A DNA stretch of 33,673 bases from Rickettsiales bacterium UBA2645 (lineage in GTDB: Bacteria > Pseudomonadota > Alphaproteobacteria > Rickettsiales > UBA1997): assembly GCA_002359655.1 (NCBI GenBank), contig DENL01000047.1:4405-38077 (forward strand), given 5' to 3'. Under the pieces are notes generated by a model. It was not told where the DNA came from. It did no database searches and was given only the letters and a program-made list of their open reading frames with translations. Shown here piece by piece: positions 32,145-33,673 of this stretch. Position 1 is the stretch's first letter; each line of letters starts with the position of its first letter. The position numbers and the translations under genes were made by a program.

Positions 32145-32619
32145 GTAAGGCAAGTGGATGATCGCTGGTTTTAATGTGCAAACATTTGAAAATCAGAGGA
32201 AAGTCCGGACTCTACGAGGGAAAAATACCAGCTAACGGCTGGCCACGCAGCCTGAATAAACTAGGGCGGCTGAGGGAAAGTGTCACAGAAAATATACCGC
32301 TAGATTATGCCGCCCATGATCCCCTTATTTAAGGGGATCGAGTCGACGCGTTAGCGCGACGATGGGGTTGCATAACTAGTAAGGGTGAAAACGCGAGGTA
32401 AGAGCTCACGCGCTTCTATGGCAACATAGATTTGGAAAAACCCTATTTAGAGCAAGACCAAATAGGAACGGCAAATTCTTCAATGAATAAATGACCTCGC
32501 ATTGTCGTTCGGGTAGGTTGCTTGAGGTTAACAGCGATGTTAATCCTAGATGAATGATCGTCGCCCGCTTTTGCTAAGGCTGAAGCGTGGTACAAAATCC
32601 GGCTTATAGCTTGTCTTAC
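32145..32619 (+). ncRNA. rnpB: RNase P RNA (type A) with an inserted palindromic element
   Basis: RNase P RNA is the catalytic subunit that removes 5' leaders from tRNA precursors. Recognised parts are P1, formed by GTAAGGCAAG (32145) and CTTGTCTTAC (ending 32619); P3 (CTGGTTTT..GAAAATCAG); conserved GAGGAAAGTCCGGACTC (32196-32212); TCACAGAAAATATACCGC; AAGGGTGAAA (32381); GAGGTAAGAG (32395); AGAGCAAGACCAAATAGG (32449-32466); TAGATGAATGATCGTC; and ACAAAATCCGGCTTATAG. The P12 stem (32300-32310 with 32370-32379) has its loop filled by a 52-base element shared with rnj. Core motifs are intact, so the RNA should work. Ends are estimated from P1. Confidence 0.95.
32318..32369 (+). repeat. RPE-like palindromic element inside rnpB
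   Basis: Matches 7576-7627 in rnj at 45 of 52 positions, same orientation. It contains a perfect palindrome GATCCCCTTA-TT-TAAGGGGATC, then GTCG-a-CGC-gtta-GCG-CGAC, then GATGGGG. It is confined to the apical part of P12, a region of variable length in type A RNAs. Confidence 0.88.
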
Positions 32620-32625
32620 ATTCTT

Positions 32626-32700
32626 TAAATTTAAAACTGCGTTTTAAATTTAGTTCTAGTTTGAGTTGCTACAGGCGAAGTAAATTCGCCTATCCGCAAC
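32626..32700 (-). repeat. Double-hairpin intergenic repeat, copy C (inverted)
   Basis: Perfect 12-bp hairpin TAAATTTAAAAC-tgc-GTTTTAAATTTA (32626-32652), then GTTGC (32665-32669) paired with GCAAC (32696-32700) around GGCGAA-gtaaa-TTCGCC (32674-32690). Read on the minus strand it has the same order as copies A, B and D. It begins six bases after rnpB and fills the space before the alaS N-part. Confidence 0.85.
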
Positions 32701-32718
32701 GAATTTATAATTTTAAAA

Positions 32719-33507
32719 ATGCTCACAACAAACCAGATTCGTGCAAAATTTTTGGATTACTTTGCTAAAAATGGTCATGAAATTATCGCTTCGAGTCCAC
32801 TGATTCCGCACAATGATCCAACCTTGATGTTCACCAATGCTGGCATGAACCAATTTAAAAACTATTTCACTGGCGTGGAAGTTGCGAAATTCAAACGTGC
32901 TGCAACTTCACAAAAATGTGTTAGAGCTGGCGGCAAACATAATGACCTAGATAATGTTGGCTTCACAGCCCGTCACCACACATTTTTTGAGATGCTGGGC
33001 AATTTTTCTTTTGGCGATTATTTTAAAGAAGAAGCAATTTTCTATGCTTGGGAATTATTAACCAAAGATTTCGGGATCAATAAAGAAAAGCTTTTAGTCA
33101 CCGTTTATCACAACGATGAGACGGCCGCAAATTTATGGAAAAAAATAGCCAACCTGCCCGATCAAAAGATAATTCGCATCTCAACAGAAGACAATTTTTG
33201 GTCGATGGGCGAAGTTGGTCCTTGTGGTCCTTGTTCAGAAATTTTCTTTGACCATGGCGATAAAATTTTTGGTGATATTCCCGGAAGCAAAGATCAAGAT
33301 GGTGATAGATTTATTGAAATCTGGAATTTAGTTTTTATGCAGTTTGAAAAACAAAAAGACGGAAAAATGATACCACTACCAAAACCATGTATTGATACCG
33401 GAATGGGCTTGGAGCGCGTCACTTCAGTTTTACAAGGTGTTCACGATAATTATGAAACCGACACCTTTAAAAATCTGATTTCCGAAATTCAAAAAATTGC
33501 ATCTTAA
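32719..33507 (+). CDS. alaS: Alanyl-tRNA synthetase, N-terminal catalytic part of a split enzyme
   Basis: This 262-residue protein is the adenylation core of AlaRS. It opens with the family's N-terminus (LTTNQIRAKFLDYFAKNGH) and carries motif 1 (LMFTNAGMNQFK, 36-47), motif 2 (TSQKCVRAGGKHNDLDNVG, 63-81, and ARHHTFFEMLGNFSFGDYF), NFWSMGEVGPCGPCSEI, DGDRFIEIWNLVFMQF and motif 3 (IDTGMGLERV, 225-234). It then stops cleanly after FKNLISEIQKIAS, where an intact enzyme would continue through a short linker into VIADHLRS. That continuation is encoded at 8584-10461. It should form alanyl-adenylate but cannot recognise or proofread tRNA alone, so association with the other part is inferred. A prepilin-like gene starts 23 bases downstream. 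Confidence 0.95.
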   Translation: MLTTNQIRAKFLDYFAKNGHEIIASSPLIPHNDPTLMFTNAGMNQFKNYFTGVEVAKFKRAATSQKCVRAGGKHNDLDNVGFTARHHTFFEMLGNFSFGDYFKEEAIFYAWELLTKDFGINKEKLLVTVYHNDETAANLWKKIANLPDQKIIRISTEDNFWSMGEVGPCGPCSEIFFDHGDKIFGDIPGSKDQDGDRFIEIWNLVFMQFEKQKDGKMIPLPKPCIDTGMGLERVTSVLQGVHDNYETDTFKNLISEIQKIAS

Positions 33508-33530
33508 AATTATAAAAAGTTCAAAATCTC

Positions 33531-33673
33531 ATGATTTTTTTCAAGACTGTAAAGAGTAGGATTAAACCAAAACCTGCTTTCTCCCTCATAGAGTTATCAA
33601 TCGCACTCCTAATAGTCATAATAATAATCGCTGGTGTAATATTTGCTTCTAGGTTACTTGGCAATTTCAGACT
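33531..33673 (+). CDS. Prepilin-like protein (copy 3), N-terminus only, cut by window end
   Basis: The frame from the ATG at 33531 stays open to the window end (47 residues). After a basic leader MIFFKTVKSRIKPKPA comes FSLIELSIALLIVIIIIAG, a prepilin helix with Glu at mature position 5 and Ala at -1, exactly as in the other two copies. The rest, and whether it has a LamG-like domain, is not visible. Confidence 0.75.
   Translation, partial: MIFFKTVKSRIKPKPAFSLIELSIALLIVIIIIAGVIFASRLLGNFR

Overview
The window looks like a chromosomal segment of an AT-rich alphaproteobacterium, most likely in or near the Rickettsiales. The reasons are an AspC/AatA closely resembling the rickettsial protein as I remember it, a rickettsial-type VirB3, an aspartyl-tRNA synthetase with the non-discriminating His-Gly signature, a YefM-YoeB toxin-antitoxin pair, few clear Shine-Dalgarno sequences, and palindromic repeats inserted inside genes in the manner of Rickettsia palindromic elements (RPEs). 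HisD, BioA, NadA, KdsA, GcvT/GcvH and prepilin-like genes suggest a less reduced lifestyle than classical Rickettsia. The assignment rests on remembered families, not on a search.

Layout. 1-141 is the distal end of a CRISPR array with type I-F-like repeats. 179-4477 (minus) holds virB3, aspS, alaC-like aminotransferase and trmD. 4611-11892 (plus) is a long co-directional block: aspC, coaX, rnj (RNase J), the C-terminal part of alanyl-tRNA synthetase, and glmM, closed by a strong bidirectional terminator. 11991-14346 (minus) has a prepilin-LamG-like gene and lptB-lptA. 14345-19213 (plus) has DUF192, hisD, bamD, bioA and a second prepilin-LamG-like gene. 19216-22854 (minus) has an outer-membrane barrel, an acyl-CoA synthetase and an M48 protease. 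22966-24486 (plus) has kdsA and an OmpR-type response regulator. 24498-26276 (minus) has yoeB-yefM and a glycerol-1-phosphate dehydrogenase-like gene. 26365-28331 (plus) has secG, gcvT and gcvH. pth (minus), a Cys-rich lipoprotein (plus) and nadA/trpS (minus) follow. 32145-32619 is RNase P RNA, then comes the N-terminal part of alanyl-tRNA synthetase and the start of a third prepilin-like gene cut by the window edge.

Most striking. (1) Alanyl-tRNA synthetase is split into two complementary open genes 22 kb apart: residues 1-262 with all three class II motifs (32719-33507), and 625 residues with the tRNA-binding, editing and C-Ala domains (8584-10461). (2) A 52-bp palindromic element is present both in frame inside RNase J and inside the P12 loop of RNase P RNA, with paired changes in its stems. 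(3) A separate family of ~75-bp double-hairpin repeats occurs four times between genes, including next to both alaS parts. (4) A GC-rich four-hairpin element precedes and engulfs the start of a prepilin gene. Together they show a genome shaped by small palindromic elements.

Functionally the window mixes translation (trmD, aspS, alaS, trpS, pth, rnpB), envelope building (lptA/B, bamD, kdsA, glmM, secG, barrel protein, acyl-CoA synthetase), amino-acid and cofactor metabolism (aspC, alaC, hisD, coaX, bioA, nadA, gcvT/H), RNA decay (rnj), and surface or mobile functions (prepilins, virB3, toxin-antitoxin, CRISPR). No tRNA, rRNA, transposase or cas gene was seen.
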